Assembly (NCBI RefSeq): GCF_004364935.1
Contig: NZ_SOBT01000009.1
Coordinates: 748,898 to 812,897 of the forward strand
Direction: 5' to 3'
Origin: Panacagrimonas perspica
GTDB lineage: Bacteria > Pseudomonadota > Gammaproteobacteria > Nevskiales > Nevskiaceae
DNA: 64,000 nt
Positions 1-8,453 of this stretch are shown here, one piece after another. The stretch's first letter is position 1, and each line of letters opens with the position of its first letter. Below the pieces are notes generated by a model. That model was not told the DNA's origin and made no database searches. It worked only from the letters and a program-made list of their open reading frames with translations. The translations under genes and the position numbers were made by a program.

Positions 1-105
1 CTGCATGTCCACGACGATCTTCTCGTGCGGAATGTTCTTCTCGACGAGCGCGATGTGCACGCGGCGGACGAAGGTGGAGTACGGGTGACCGTGGATGCGG
101 ATCAT
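1..105 (-). CDS. Glutathione S-transferase family protein, N-terminal fragment
   Basis: The first 35 codons of a minus-strand gene run off the left edge of the window. The N-terminus has the thioredoxin-fold start of a glutathione S-transferase: a short beta strand (IRIHGHPYS), then a helix with two arginines (FVRRVHIAL), then the loop KNIPHEK. Ser10 is where the catalytic Ser or Cys of this family normally sits. Substrate and class cannot be read from this piece. The start is the ATG whose complement is at 103-105. It faces the plus-strand TPM gene, so the two are divergent. Confidence 0.75.
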   Translation of the reverse strand, partial: MIRIHGHPYSTFVRRVHIALVEKNIPHEKIVVDMQ

Positions 106-307
106 CGGAGCGCTCCTGCACAGATTCGGATTCAGGCCCGAGCGTAACCCGGGCGCCGCATCGCGCCGCAATTCGAAGACACCCTCGGCGCGCTGTGAAG
201 AAACCCACATCACCGGCCGCCCGACGGCCGCGCAGTGGACTACGCTGCACCCGGTCCTTCGCATGCCGCGAAGGTCGCTGTTCCAGCGCCGCCCCCTGGA
301 GTCGCCG

Positions 308-1417
308 ATGCGCATCCTCTGGCTTCTCGTCGTCACGTCGCTGACGTGGTTCCTCTCGCTGCCCGCCTCGGCCGCGGCGCTCGCGATCCCGCCGTTCACG
401 CCCAACGTCGTCGACCCGCACGGCTACCTCGACGCGGCCGCCACCGAGCGCGTCAACCTGGAGCTGCAGCGGATCCGCGACGAGAGCCACGTCTGGGGCG
501 CGGTCTACATCGTGGACACGCTCGGCGGCGAGCCCATCGAGAACGTCGCCGTGAAGGCCTTCGAGAAATGGCAGCTCGGCGAGAAGGGCGTCGACAACGG
601 CCTGCTGCTGGTGCTGGCGATCGACGATCGCAAGTCGCGCTTCGAGGTCGGCTACGGACTGGAAGGCACGATCACCGACGTGGCCTCGCTGCGGGCACTC
701 GATAGTTATCTCGCACCGGGCATGCGCGAAGGCAATATCGAGGGCGCGATCGTGAATGCGTTCGGCTTCCTGTCGCGCCTGGTCGCGCAGGATCCCGGCG
801 CCGTGCTCGAACTGCAGACACCCGACATCGAGTCCACGTCCGGCGACGACGACATGGACTGGCATCGCGGCCTGGTCGCCTGGGGCGTGTTCCTGGTGCC
901 GCTGTGGCTGTGCATACCGCTGCGCAACCTCTGGGTCGGTTACCGGCGCCGCGCGCTGTTCGAAGAACATCCGGTGCTGGCACTGCGCGGTGACGAGCAG
1001 GTGGCGAAGCCGCAAGCGACCGCCGGAGGCGGAGCATTCAAGTGGGGAATCCTGCTGTTCCTGTCGGTCAACCCGGGCGTGTTCGTGTTCTTCCTGTCGG
1101 CGATGGAGCAGCTCGTCTACTACGGCGCGGTCGCCGTCACAGCGCTCATCGCGTTGCTGGTGATCTTCATGCCGGGGCGCAAGTACGGCTCGATCGAGCG
1201 CTATCAGCAGTTCCTGGAGAAAGTCGCGAAGGAACGCGCCGACCTGATCGCCAAGGGCCATCTCGAGCAGACCGCGGCCGGCGACTACCGCTACACCGCT
1301 GCGTACCACGCGAGTCGCGCCTCGTCGTCCTCCTCTTCATCGTCGTCGAGCAGCAGTTCGTCCTCGTCCTCCGGTGGTGGCCGCTCCGGCGGCGGCGGCG
1401 CCAGCTCCGGCTGGTAG
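308..1417 (+). CDS. TPM-domain membrane protein with Ser/Gly-rich tail (YgcG-like)
   Basis: Predicted 369-residue envelope protein. Residues 1-23 form a signal peptide ending in a run of alanines. A TPM domain follows (about residues 35-155, with the DNGLLLVLA strand and the GYGLEG motif), the fold also known as repair_PSII or YgcG. Two hydrophobic regions near residues 195-215 and 245-290 should span the membrane. The C-terminus is 17 consecutive serines and then a glycine-rich end (GGGRSGGGGASSGW), as in many YgcG-type proteins. I chose the ATG at 308 because GGAG lies 6 bases upstream and it gives an intact signal peptide. The in-frame start at 95 would add 71 residues of unlikely sequence. 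Exact function is unknown. Confidence 0.85.
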   Translation: MRILWLLVVTSLTWFLSLPASAAALAIPPFTPNVVDPHGYLDAAATERVNLELQRIRDESHVWGAVYIVDTLGGEPIENVAVKAFEKWQLGEKGVDNGLLLVLAIDDRKSRFEVGYGLEGTITDVASLRALDSYLAPGMREGNIEGAIVNAFGFLSRLVAQDPGAVLELQTPDIESTSGDDDMDWHRGLVAWGVFLVPLWLCIPLRNLWVGYRRRALFEEHPVLALRGDEQVAKPQATAGGGAFKWGILLFLSVNPGVFVFFLSAMEQLVYYGAVAVTALIALLVIFMPGRKYGSIERYQQFLEKVAKERADLIAKGHLEQTAAGDYRYTAAYHASRASSSSSSSSSSSSSSSSSGGGRSGGGGASSGW

Positions 1418-1420
1418 CCC

Positions 1421-1487
1421 GTAGCCTGGGCGAAACCCGGGGCTTTTCTCGACGGGTGAGCGGAACCCCGGGCTTCGCCCGGGCTAC
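1421..1487. repeat. Two-arm palindromic intergenic repeat, copy 1
   Basis: Left arm GTAGCCTGGGCGAAACCCGG, right arm reading CCCGGGCTTCGCCCGGGCTAC, total 67 bases. The arms pair with a few mismatches. It sits 3 bases after the stop of the TPM gene. That stop lies in a further GTAGCCC heptamer (1414-1420) abutting the element. Confidence 0.9.
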
Positions 1488-1589
1488 GGTGAGCGCGATC
1501 TCCAAAGGCCTGCCGCTCGTGAGAAGCAGCCCTATCCAAGAAAAGCGGAGGGGCCCTCCCGACGCGGTCTCTCGACACCCGACGCCCTC

Positions 1590-1656
1590 GTAGCCCGGGT
1601 GAAACCCGGGGCTTCTCTCGCCGGGCGACCGGAACCCCGGGTTTCACCCGGGCTAC
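1590..1656. repeat. Two-arm palindromic intergenic repeat, copy 2
   Basis: TGAAAC-type copy of 67 bases: GTAGCCCGGGTGAAACCCGG on the left and its complement on the right, with a variable 25-base centre. Each arm is also a small hairpin by itself (CCCGGG-TGAAA-CCCGGG). Confidence 0.92.
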
Positions 1657-1800
1657 GTGAGCGACGCACGAGCGGCGTGCGGCGCACGCCGCGTGCCCGC
1701 GCGCAAAACGCCGCACCAAGGGCACGCACGCTTTGAACCTCTTGCCCCGATGGGCTAGAACTGCGGGCTCGCGACCCTCGTGGGCAGCAGGAGAAGTGTC

Positions 1801-3546
1801 ATGGCGGATTTCGATGTGCTGATTCGTGCCGGCCAGATCGTCGACGGCACCGGCGCCGCACCTTTCATCGCCGACCTCGCGATCAGGAACGGCCGCATCG
1901 CGCAGATCGCGCCGCGCATCGCCGGCACCGCGACGCAGGAGATCGACGCGAAGGGCAAGGCCGTGACACCCGGCTTCGTCGACGTGCACACACACTACGA
2001 CGGCCAGGCCACCTGGGACTCGCACCTTGCGCCCTCGTCGAACCTCGGCACCACCACCGTCGTGCTCGGCAACTGCGGCGTGGGCTTTGCGCCCTGCCGA
2101 AAATCCGACCGCGACGTGCTGGTCCAGCTCATGGAAGGCGTCGAGGAGATCCCGGGCTCGGCGCTGGCCGCCGGCATCCGCTGGAACTGGGAGAGCTTTC
2201 CCGAATTTCTCGACGCACTGGAATCCAAGCCGCGCGACATCGACGTCGCCGCGTTCCTGCCGCACGCGCCGCTGCGCGTCTATGTGATGGGCCAGCGCGG
2301 CGTCGACCGCGAGGACGCGACACCGGCCGACATCGAGGCCATGCAGAAGCTCGTGCGCGAAGCGATGGACGCCGGCGCCGTCGGCTTTTCGAGTTCGCGC
2401 ACGATGCTCCATCGCAGCAGCTCCGGCGAATCGGTGCCGACGATGGGCGCCGACGTGAAGGAGCTCAAGGCCCTCGGCGGATGCCTGTCCGGCGAGCAGG
2501 GCCATGTCATGCAGTTCATCTCCGACTGGGTCGATGCGGACGCGGAGTTCGGCATCCTGCGCGACGTGAGTGCGAAGACCGGCGCGAAGGGCACGTTCAC
2601 GCTGGTGGCGCTCGACAAGCCGCCGGCCGGCATGAATCCCGACCCCAATCTCTGGCGCGAGCAGCTCGAGCGTCTGGAGACCGCGCAGGCCCAGGGCCTG
2701 GATATCCGCGGGCAGGTGATCTCGCGTCCGATCGGCGTGCTGCTCGGGCATCCCGCCACGATGAGCCCGTTCTACAAGCGCCCCACGTACATGCAGGCCG
2801 CCGCCATCGCCGACAAGGCGCAGCGCCTCGCGATGCTGCGCGACCCCGCGATCAAGGCGCAGATCCTGTCGGAGAAGAACGATCGCCCGCACGTCTTCAT
2901 CGAACTGTTCGAGCACGCGTTCGACCAGATGTATCCGATGGAAGAGCCGATCAACTACCTGCCCAATTCCGACGACAGCGTCGCCGCCTGCGCACGCCGC
3001 GAAGGCCGCGAGCCGATGGAGTGGCTCTACGATTTCCTGCTCGGCAACGAAGGCCGGAATCTTCTCTACACACCGCTCACCAGTAAGTCCGGCCGCGTGA
3101 TCGCTGAGTTCCTGAAGCATCCGCACACGATCTCGGCACTGGGCGACGGCGGCGCGCATGTCGGCTCGATCTGCGACAGCAGCGCCAACCTGTTCCTGCT
3201 CACGCGCTGGGTGCGCGACGAAAAGCTGCTCGATCTCGCCCAGGGCATCCGCCGCATCACGCACGACCCGGCGAGCTTCTTCTCGATGAACGATCGCGGC
3301 GTGCTCGCGCCCGGCATGAAGGCCGACATCAACATTCTCGACATCGACAAGCTGATGCTGAAGACGCCACGCAAGGTGGAGGATCTGCCGGGCGGCGGGT
3401 CGCGGTTCATCCAGGATTGCGAGGGCATCGAGGCGACGTTCGTGGCGGGGGAGATGATTTATCGCAACGGCGTCCCGACCGGGACGCTGCCAGGCAAGCT
3501 CGTGCGCGGCCTGCAGGCGGCGCCGGCCCGAGGTCCGGCGTCGTAG
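1801..3546 (+). CDS. N-acyl-D-amino-acid deacylase / amidohydrolase family 3
   Basis: Predicted 581-residue metal-dependent amidohydrolase of the D-aminoacylase group (COG3653 type), which hydrolyses N-acyl-D-amino acids or related amides. Seen in the sequence: the metal-binding VDVHTHYD (His63, His65), the NCGVGFAPC segment whose Cys92 matches the metal-bridging cysteine of D-aminoacylases, and the late DGGAHVGSICD motif carrying the catalytic Asp. Typical family length is 480-580. The ATG at 1801 has AGGAG 7 bases upstream. An upstream in-frame ATG at 1780 lacks such a site. The gene stands alone. The true substrate (D-amino acid, hydantoin-like or other) cannot be told from sequence. Confidence 0.85.
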   Translation: MADFDVLIRAGQIVDGTGAAPFIADLAIRNGRIAQIAPRIAGTATQEIDAKGKAVTPGFVDVHTHYDGQATWDSHLAPSSNLGTTTVVLGNCGVGFAPCRKSDRDVLVQLMEGVEEIPGSALAAGIRWNWESFPEFLDALESKPRDIDVAAFLPHAPLRVYVMGQRGVDREDATPADIEAMQKLVREAMDAGAVGFSSSRTMLHRSSSGESVPTMGADVKELKALGGCLSGEQGHVMQFISDWVDADAEFGILRDVSAKTGAKGTFTLVALDKPPAGMNPDPNLWREQLERLETAQAQGLDIRGQVISRPIGVLLGHPATMSPFYKRPTYMQAAAIADKAQRLAMLRDPAIKAQILSEKNDRPHVFIELFEHAFDQMYPMEEPINYLPNSDDSVAACARREGREPMEWLYDFLLGNEGRNLLYTPLTSKSGRVIAEFLKHPHTISALGDGGAHVGSICDSSANLFLLTRWVRDEKLLDLAQGIRRITHDPASFFSMNDRGVLAPGMKADINILDIDKLMLKTPRKVEDLPGGGSRFIQDCEGIEATFVAGEMIYRNGVPTGTLPGKLVRGLQAAPARGPAS

Positions 3547-3677
3547 CTGTGCCGTCGTCGCAAGATGGCATGGCTCATCCAGTCGTGAACGGGAACAAGA
3601 AGTCCGCATCGGCCTGACATCGGATTTCCATCGCGCGACATTCGCCCGATACAGGCCGGGCCTAGTCTGGGTTCCAT

Positions 3678-3695
3678 CGAAGGACGCGTCCTTCG
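3678..3695. promoter_or_regulatory. 18-base perfect palindrome upstream of a secreted pentapeptide protein
   Basis: CGAAGGACGCGTCCTTCG is a perfect 18-base dyad ending 22 bases before the ATG at 3718. It could be an operator for a dimeric regulator or a hairpin in the 5' leader. No similar dyad was noticed elsewhere in the window. Function is inferred from symmetry and position only. Confidence 0.4.
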
Positions 3696-3717
3696 CCCCA
3701 GATCCAGGAGCCTCGCC

Positions 3718-4020
3718 ATGAAGTCCTTCAAGTCTCTCGTCGTCTCAACCCTTACCGCCGCCTCCACGTTGATGGCCGTCGCGGTGTCGACGCCGGCTCA
3801 GGCATGCCCGCTCTGCGGCGGCGTGAGGCTCAACGGCATCGAGCTCAATGGACTGCGGGTCAACGGCCCGATCTTTCAGGGCGTCACGCTGCAGGGTCCC
3901 GTCCTGCAGGGTCCTATCATCCAGGGCCCGCTGCTCCAGAGTCCGGTCGCCAATGGCGCTCACGTCGGCGCGTTCGTCGCGGTGACGCTGCCCAGCGGCG
4001 AGACGATCGCGGTTCGGTGA
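3718..4020 (+). CDS. Small secreted pentapeptide-repeat protein
   Basis: A 100-residue protein with a clear signal peptide (about residues 1-29, ending STPAQA). The mature part opens with CPLC and then runs through nine five-residue units, most ending in NG or QG: VRLNG, IELNG, LRVNG, PIFQG, VTLQG, PVLQG, PIIQG, PLLQS, PVANG. The last 26 residues are not repetitive. The central hydrophobic residue and five-residue period resemble pentapeptide-repeat beta-helices, but nine units are only about two coils. AGGAG lies 7 bases before the ATG. I know no named family for it. Role is unknown; the Cys pair may form a disulfide in the periplasm. Confidence 0.8.
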   Translation: MKSFKSLVVSTLTAASTLMAVAVSTPAQACPLCGGVRLNGIELNGLRVNGPIFQGVTLQGPVLQGPIIQGPLLQSPVANGAHVGAFVAVTLPSGETIAVR

Positions 4021-4066
4021 TCGTGGGCGGGCTGCTCGGCGCTCGCACTAGTCCCGCTACTGCGGC

Positions 4067-4133
4067 GTAGCCCGGGTGAAACCCGGGGCTTCTCGCGGGC
4101 GGTGGAAAAGCCCCCGGGTTTCACCCGGGCTAC
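4067..4133. repeat. Two-arm palindromic intergenic repeat, copy 3
   Basis: TGAAAC-type copy, 67 bases, starting GTAGCCCGGGTGAAACCCGG. It lies between the convergent ends of the pentapeptide gene and the radical SAM gene. Confidence 0.92.
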
Positions 4134-4175
4134 GCTGGCGGGCGGCTTCATCGCGTCATCCGCAAGAAGCCGCAC

Positions 4176-5723
4176 CTAACCCGCCCTACGCTTGCTCGTG
4201 TCCGGGCCCACCCGGCGCGCGGAAGCATGATCTCGCCGACCGACGAGCATCGACTCCTCTTCATGTGCTTGTGACTCGCCCCAGAATTCCCGCAGCCGCG
4301 GCCCCACCGCTCGACGGTCGCGAAACAGGAAAGCCCAGATCTCGAAGAACCACACACGGCGGCCCATCAGCGTGTACCAGCGTTGCGCGTGCCGAAGCTC
4401 GGGGTCCCGATGGAACAGTCGTGCGATGGCGCGTGGCCGTGCCTGAAGGACCACCTCGGTCAGCTTGACCCAGCAGAACACCTGCCACGGCCGTAATCCT
4501 TTCGTTTCGAGCACCTGGTGCTTGTAGTCCCAGCGGCGCTGGTCGCGCTGGATCACCGCGCGATCCTTCGCCACGTCGAAGAACGGCGTCCAGCGGTGCG
4601 GCGTCACGTAGAGCATCTGGATCTGGTCGGGGTCGTAAGAGAGCAGCTGTCGCATCCCGCGTCGATAGTCGGTCGCCGTCTCCTCCTCGAACCCCACCAC
4701 CCACGTCGCCATCGAGAGGATGCCGTGCTGCCGCAGCAGGCGAATGGCTTCTCGATCGATGGCGGTCGTGCTGCCTTTGCGAATCAGCTCGAGCGTCTGC
4801 GAGTCGGTCGCCTCCGTGCCCATCAGGAAGCGGATGACGCCGGCCCGCTTGTAGAGATGCAGCAGGTCCGAGTCGCGGACGATGTCGCCGGCCCGGGTCG
4901 AGCCGACGATCAGCACGTTTACGTTCTCTGCGATCAGCGCCTGGCAAAACGCCTTCCAGTGCACGCGCGATGACGTCGGGTTCTCGTCGGCGAGATTGAC
5001 GAGTTCGATGCCCTGTTCGCGGTGCAGCCGCGCGATCTCGCGAGCGAACGCGACCGGGTCACGATGTCGCCAGCGCGTCCAGAAGCCACGCTGGCCGCAG
5101 TAGCTGCACAGGTGCGGACACCCGCGCGAGAACTGCATGACCACGGCTCGCTTGCCGCCCCAATAGCTGTATCGAGCGTGATCGATCAGTTCCCAGCCGA
5201 CGCGGTAGCGATCGAGGTCGGCGATGACCTGGGCTGGAGGAGTCGCCAACGGCACTCCATCGACTCGGAATGCGATGCCTCGAACCTCCCGGAGCGAGGT
5301 GCCGTTCTCCAATGCATTCAGCAACTGCACGACGGTCGCCTCGCCCTCTCCGCGGACGATCACGTCCACCTGGCCCTCGGCGGCTAGGACGTCGCGCCAA
5401 TGGTACGTCGGGTAGACGCCGCCATAGATGATGCGGATCCCGGGCCAGCGCCTTCGCACCCATCGGCTGACCTCGCGGACGACCGGGTGCGCAGACGTCG
5501 ATCCCGAGTGTCCGATCAGGAGCGCGTCCGGCATCTCGCCGCCAATCCGCTCCACCACCTCGGCGATCGGCAGGTTCTCTCGATCGGCGTCGAGCAATGT
5601 CGCGCGGTGCCCGTGATCGAGGATCGGTCCGCCCAATGCGAGCAGCCCGAGCGGCGGCAGATGATCGTCCGGGATACGGCTGCCGATCGAGGTGTGACGC
5701 GGATTGAGCAGGAGGATGCGCAT
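4176..5723 (-). CDS. Cobalamin-type radical SAM protein, BchE-like
   Basis: Predicted 515-residue enzyme with an N-terminal B12-binding-type domain (about 1-150, starting MRILLLNPRH) followed by a radical SAM core. The iron-sulfur motif is CPHLCSYC (Cys202, Cys206, Cys209). The following stretch (GFWTRWRHRDP, ADENPTSS, FLMGTEA) resembles BchE, the oxygen-independent Mg-protoporphyrin ester cyclase family. No other photosynthesis gene is in view, so a bacteriochlorophyll role is unlikely without more evidence. This large family also includes methyltransferases and hopanoid or lipid enzymes. I took the ATG complementary to 5721-5723 because it begins with the family's usual N-terminus. It is divergent from tex. 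Confidence 0.75.
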   Translation of the reverse strand: MRILLLNPRHTSIGSRIPDDHLPPLGLLALGGPILDHGHRATLLDADRENLPIAEVVERIGGEMPDALLIGHSGSTSAHPVVREVSRWVRRRWPGIRIIYGGVYPTYHWRDVLAAEGQVDVIVRGEGEATVVQLLNALENGTSLREVRGIAFRVDGVPLATPPAQVIADLDRYRVGWELIDHARYSYWGGKRAVVMQFSRGCPHLCSYCGQRGFWTRWRHRDPVAFAREIARLHREQGIELVNLADENPTSSRVHWKAFCQALIAENVNVLIVGSTRAGDIVRDSDLLHLYKRAGVIRFLMGTEATDSQTLELIRKGSTTAIDREAIRLLRQHGILSMATWVVGFEEETATDYRRGMRQLLSYDPDQIQMLYVTPHRWTPFFDVAKDRAVIQRDQRRWDYKHQVLETKGLRPWQVFCWVKLTEVVLQARPRAIARLFHRDPELRHAQRWYTLMGRRVWFFEIWAFLFRDRRAVGPRLREFWGESQAHEEESMLVGRRDHASARRVGPDTSKRRAG

Positions 5724-5930
5724 GCAGCCTAGCGTGCCGGGCGCAAGTGCAATCGCGGTGCCAAAGCGGTGGAGCTTTTGCGGCGCGACAACGCCCACGC
5801 CTTCGCCGCACGACGCAGGACCTGACGGACACCGGAGCCCGGACATTTGCGAAAGCTTGGAGCGAGCGCCATGCGGCTGTATCGTCGCGCGCCTCCGATC
5901 AACTCCGATCCCTCAATCCCTGTTCGCTCG
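5724..5930. promoter_or_regulatory. Divergent intergenic region, radical SAM gene / tex
   Basis: Outward-facing starts at 5723 (minus) and 5931 (plus) leave 207 bases that must hold both promoters. I could not pick out convincing -35/-10 pairs. Confidence 0.35.
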
Positions 5931-8264
5931 ATGACCGAAGCTTCGACCGCCTCCAGCACCCGCCACCGCATCACCACCACCATCGCCACCGAGATCGCCG
6001 CCCAACCGCGGCAGGTGGAAGCCGCAGTAGCACTGCTCGACGAAGGCTCGACCGTCCCCTTCATCGCCCGCTACCGCAAGGAAGTCACCGGCGGACTCGA
6101 CGACACGCAGTTGCGCAAGCTCGAGGAGCGCCTCGGCTACCTGCGTGAGCTCGAAGATCGCCGCGCAGCGGTGATCGAGTCGATCCGCTCGCAGGACAAG
6201 CTCAGCGAAGACCTGGAAGCGAAGTTGCAGGCCGCGACGACGAAGGCGGAGGTCGAGGACCTCTATCTGCCGTACAAGCCCAAGCGGCGCACGAAGGCGC
6301 AGATCGCGCACGAGCGCGGGCTCGGGCCGCTGGCCGAATTGCTGCTCACGGATCGCAGCCAGGTGCCGACCGAAGCGGCCGCTGCGTTCGTCGCGGGCGA
6401 GGTCACCGACGTGAAGATGGCGCTGGAAGGCGCGCGCGACATCCTGATGGAGCGCTTCTCGGAAGACGCGGCGCTGCTCGGCCGCTTGCGCCAGCACCTG
6501 CGTGAGCGCGCGGTGCTCAAGTCCAGCGTGTTCGAGGGCAAGCAGGAGGCGGGCGCGAAATTCAGCGACTACTTCTCGCACGTCGAACCCTGGGCGAAAG
6601 TCGCGGGGCATCGCGCGCTGGCGATGATGCGCGGCCGCAACGAAGACATCCTGATGCTGGAGATCGAGGTGGATGTGGACGATCCGGCACCGGTCAAACC
6701 CGTCGAACGCATCATCGCGGCGTCGCAGAACATCCGGCCGGACGGCACGGCCGCCGATGCCTGGCTGATGGACGTGGCGCGCTGGACGTGGCGCGTGCGG
6801 CTGTCGATGAACCTGTCGGTGGACCTGATGATGGAACTGCGGCAGCGCGCGGAGGCCGAGGCCATCGACGTGTTCGCGAAGAACCTGAAGGAGCTGCTGC
6901 TGGCCGCGCCTGCGGGGGCGAAGCCGACGCTAGGCCTGGATCCGGGCATCCGCACCGGCGTCAAGGTGGCGGCCATCGACGGCACCGGCAAGCTGGTGGA
7001 GACGGCGACGGTGTATCCGTTCCAGCCGAAGAACGACGTGCGCGGCGCGCAGGCGGAGATTGCGCGGCTGATCAAGAAGCACGGCATCGAGCTGCTCGCC
7101 ATCGGCAACGGCACGGCGAGCCGCGAGACCGAGAAGCTGGTCGCCGAGCTGCTGACGGCGCTGCCGGTTCAACCGCTGCCGCGCAAGGTCGTGGTCAGCG
7201 AGGCCGGTGCGTCGGTGTACTCGGCGTCCGAACTGGCGTCCAACGAGTTCCCGGACCTGGACGTGTCGCTGCGCGGTGCGGTGTCGATTGCGCGACGGCT
7301 GCAGGACCCGCTGGCGGAGCTGGTGAAGATCGATCCGAAGTCCATCGGCGTGGGGCAGTACCAGCACGACGTCGACCAGTACCGGCTGGCGAAGCAGCTC
7401 GACGCAGTGGTGGAGGACGCGGTGAACGCCGTGGGCGTGGACCTCAATCTCGCGTCGGCCTCGCTGCTGGCACGCGTGTCGGGGCTGGGTGGATCGATTG
7501 CCGACGCGATCGTGGTCCATCGCAACCAGCACGGCGCGTTCAAGAGCCGCAAGGAATTGCTGGAAGTGTCGCGCCTCGGGCCGAAGACTTTCGAGCAGTG
7601 CGCGGGCTTCCTGCGCATCCGCGACGGCGCGGAACCGCTGGACGCGTCGAGCGTGCATCCCGAGGCCTATGTCGTGGCCAACCGCATCGTGAAGGCTTGC
7701 GGGCGCGATGCGCGCGCGGTGCTCGGCGACAGCGCGGCGCTGAAGAAGCTGGATGCGCGGCAGTTCGTCGACGAGCGTTTCGGCTTGCCGACGGTGCGCG
7801 ACATCCTTCTGGAACTCGAAAAGCCCGGCCGCGATCCGCGCCCGGAATTCCGCACCGCGGCGTTCGCCGACGGCGTGAACGAGATCGTGGACCTGAAGCC
7901 GGGCATGGTGCTGGAAGGCACGGTCACCAACGTGGCGGCGTTCGGCGCGTTCGTGGACATCGGCGTGCACCAGGACGGGCTCGTGCACGTCTCGCAGCTC
8001 GCGGATCGTTTCGTGAAGGACCCGCACCAGGTCGTGAAGGCCGGGCAGATCGTGCAGGTGCGCGTGGTCGACGTGGACGTGAAGCGTCAGCGGATCGCGC
8101 TGACGATGAAGTCGAAGGACGACGGCAGCGCGGCCGCGGTTTCGGGTCAGCGCGGGGATTCGCGTCGGGCGCCGGAGGTGCGGAGCACGCGGCCGGTGAA
8201 GAACACGCCGGCACCGCAGGGCGCGATGGGTGCGGCGTTGGCGGATGCGTTCAAGCGGAAGTAG
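5931..8264 (+). CDS. tex: RNA-binding transcriptional accessory protein Tex
   Basis: Predicted 777 residues, the usual Tex length. Tex is a cytoplasmic nucleic-acid-binding protein linked to transcription and stress tolerance. Domain order fits: helical N-terminus with [15 protein letters not shown], a YqgF/RNase H-like domain around [12 protein letters not shown], helix-hairpin-helix segments ([13 protein letters not shown] and [24 protein letters not shown]), and a C-terminal S1 domain ([21 protein letters not shown]). After it comes a basic tail. The ATG at 5931 (MTEASTASS) was chosen over upstream in-frame starts because they add sequence not typical of the family. Transcribed alone; a repeat element follows. 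Confidence 0.96.
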   Translation: MTEASTASSTRHRITTTIATEIAAQPRQVEAAVALLDEGSTVPFIARYRKEVTGGLDDTQLRKLEERLGYLRELEDRRAAVIESIRSQDKLSEDLEAKLQAATTKAEVEDLYLPYKPKRRTKAQIAHERGLGPLAELLLTDRSQVPTEAAAAFVAGEVTDVKMALEGARDILMERFSEDAALLGRLRQHLRERAVLKSSVFEGKQEAGAKFSDYFSHVEPWAKVAGHRALAMMRGRNEDILMLEIEVDVDDPAPVKPVERIIAASQNIRPDGTAADAWLMDVARWTWRVRLSMNLSVDLMMELRQRAEAEAIDVFAKNLKELLLAAPAGAKPTLGLDPGIRTGVKVAAIDGTGKLVETATVYPFQPKNDVRGAQAEIARLIKKHGIELLAIGNGTASRETEKLVAELLTALPVQPLPRKVVVSEAGASVYSASELASNEFPDLDVSLRGAVSIARRLQDPLAELVKIDPKSIGVGQYQHDVDQYRLAKQLDAVVEDAVNAVGVDLNLASASLLARVSGLGGSIADAIVVHRNQHGAFKSRKELLEVSRLGPKTFEQCAGFLRIRDGAEPLDASSVHPEAYVVANRIVKACGRDARAVLGDSAALKKLDARQFVDERFGLPTVRDILLELEKPGRDPRPEFRTAAFADGVNEIVDLKPGMVLEGTVTNVAAFGAFVDIGVHQDGLVHVSQLADRFVKDPHQVVKAGQIVQVRVVDVDVKRQRIALTMKSKDDGSAAAVSGQRGDSRRAPEVRSTRPVKNTPAPQGAMGAALADAFKRK

Positions 8265-8278
8265 CGCGGGCCGCTTTC

Positions 8279-8345
8279 GTAGCCCGGACGAAGTCCGGGG
8301 TTCATCTCCTCGGGCGAGCGGCATCCCGGACTTCGTCCGGGCTAC
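8279..8345. repeat. Two-arm palindromic intergenic repeat, copy 4
   Basis: ACGAAGT-type copy of 67 bases, left arm GTAGCCCGGACGAAGTCCGG with a fully complementary right arm. It starts 14 bases after the tex stop codon. Confidence 0.92.
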
Positions 8346-8355
8346 GGGGACGGAA

Positions 8356-8378
8356 TACCCGGGTTGCACCCAGGCTAC
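8356..8378. repeat. Single degenerate repeat arm, copy 5
   Basis: A lone right arm (ACCCGGGTTGCACCCAGGCTAC) 10 bases after copy 4, with one base changed in the CCGGGCTAC end. It looks like the remnant of a second element. Confidence 0.7.
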
Positions 8379-8453
8379 GTACCGCTCGGCGCAACGCAAC
8401 GCCATCCGGAGCCGGACTGCGATAGCTTGGATCCACTCTCCCGGATCTCGCCC

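Larger units (their letters stand above)
1418..1800. other. Non-coding gap with two repeat elements
   Basis: This 383-base stretch between the TPM protein and the amidohydrolase holds two full copies of the GTAGCCCGG palindrome family (1421-1487 and 1590-1656). The 100 bases between them and the remainder up to the ribosome-binding site (AGGAG, 1789-1793) show no gene I can support. Confidence 0.6.

Noticed and set aside
1291-3609. Very long open frames on the strand opposite real genes, e.g. antisense to the amidohydrolase and to tex (6930-9719)
   Set aside because: They are rich in Arg, Ala, His and Gln, match no family and mirror the codon pattern of the true genes. In DNA this GC-rich such frames arise without selection.
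4176-5723. Bacteriochlorophyll synthesis (bchE)
   Set aside because: Only one BchE-like gene, with no other bch, crt or puf gene in 64 kb. The family is broad, so the specific symbol is not supported.
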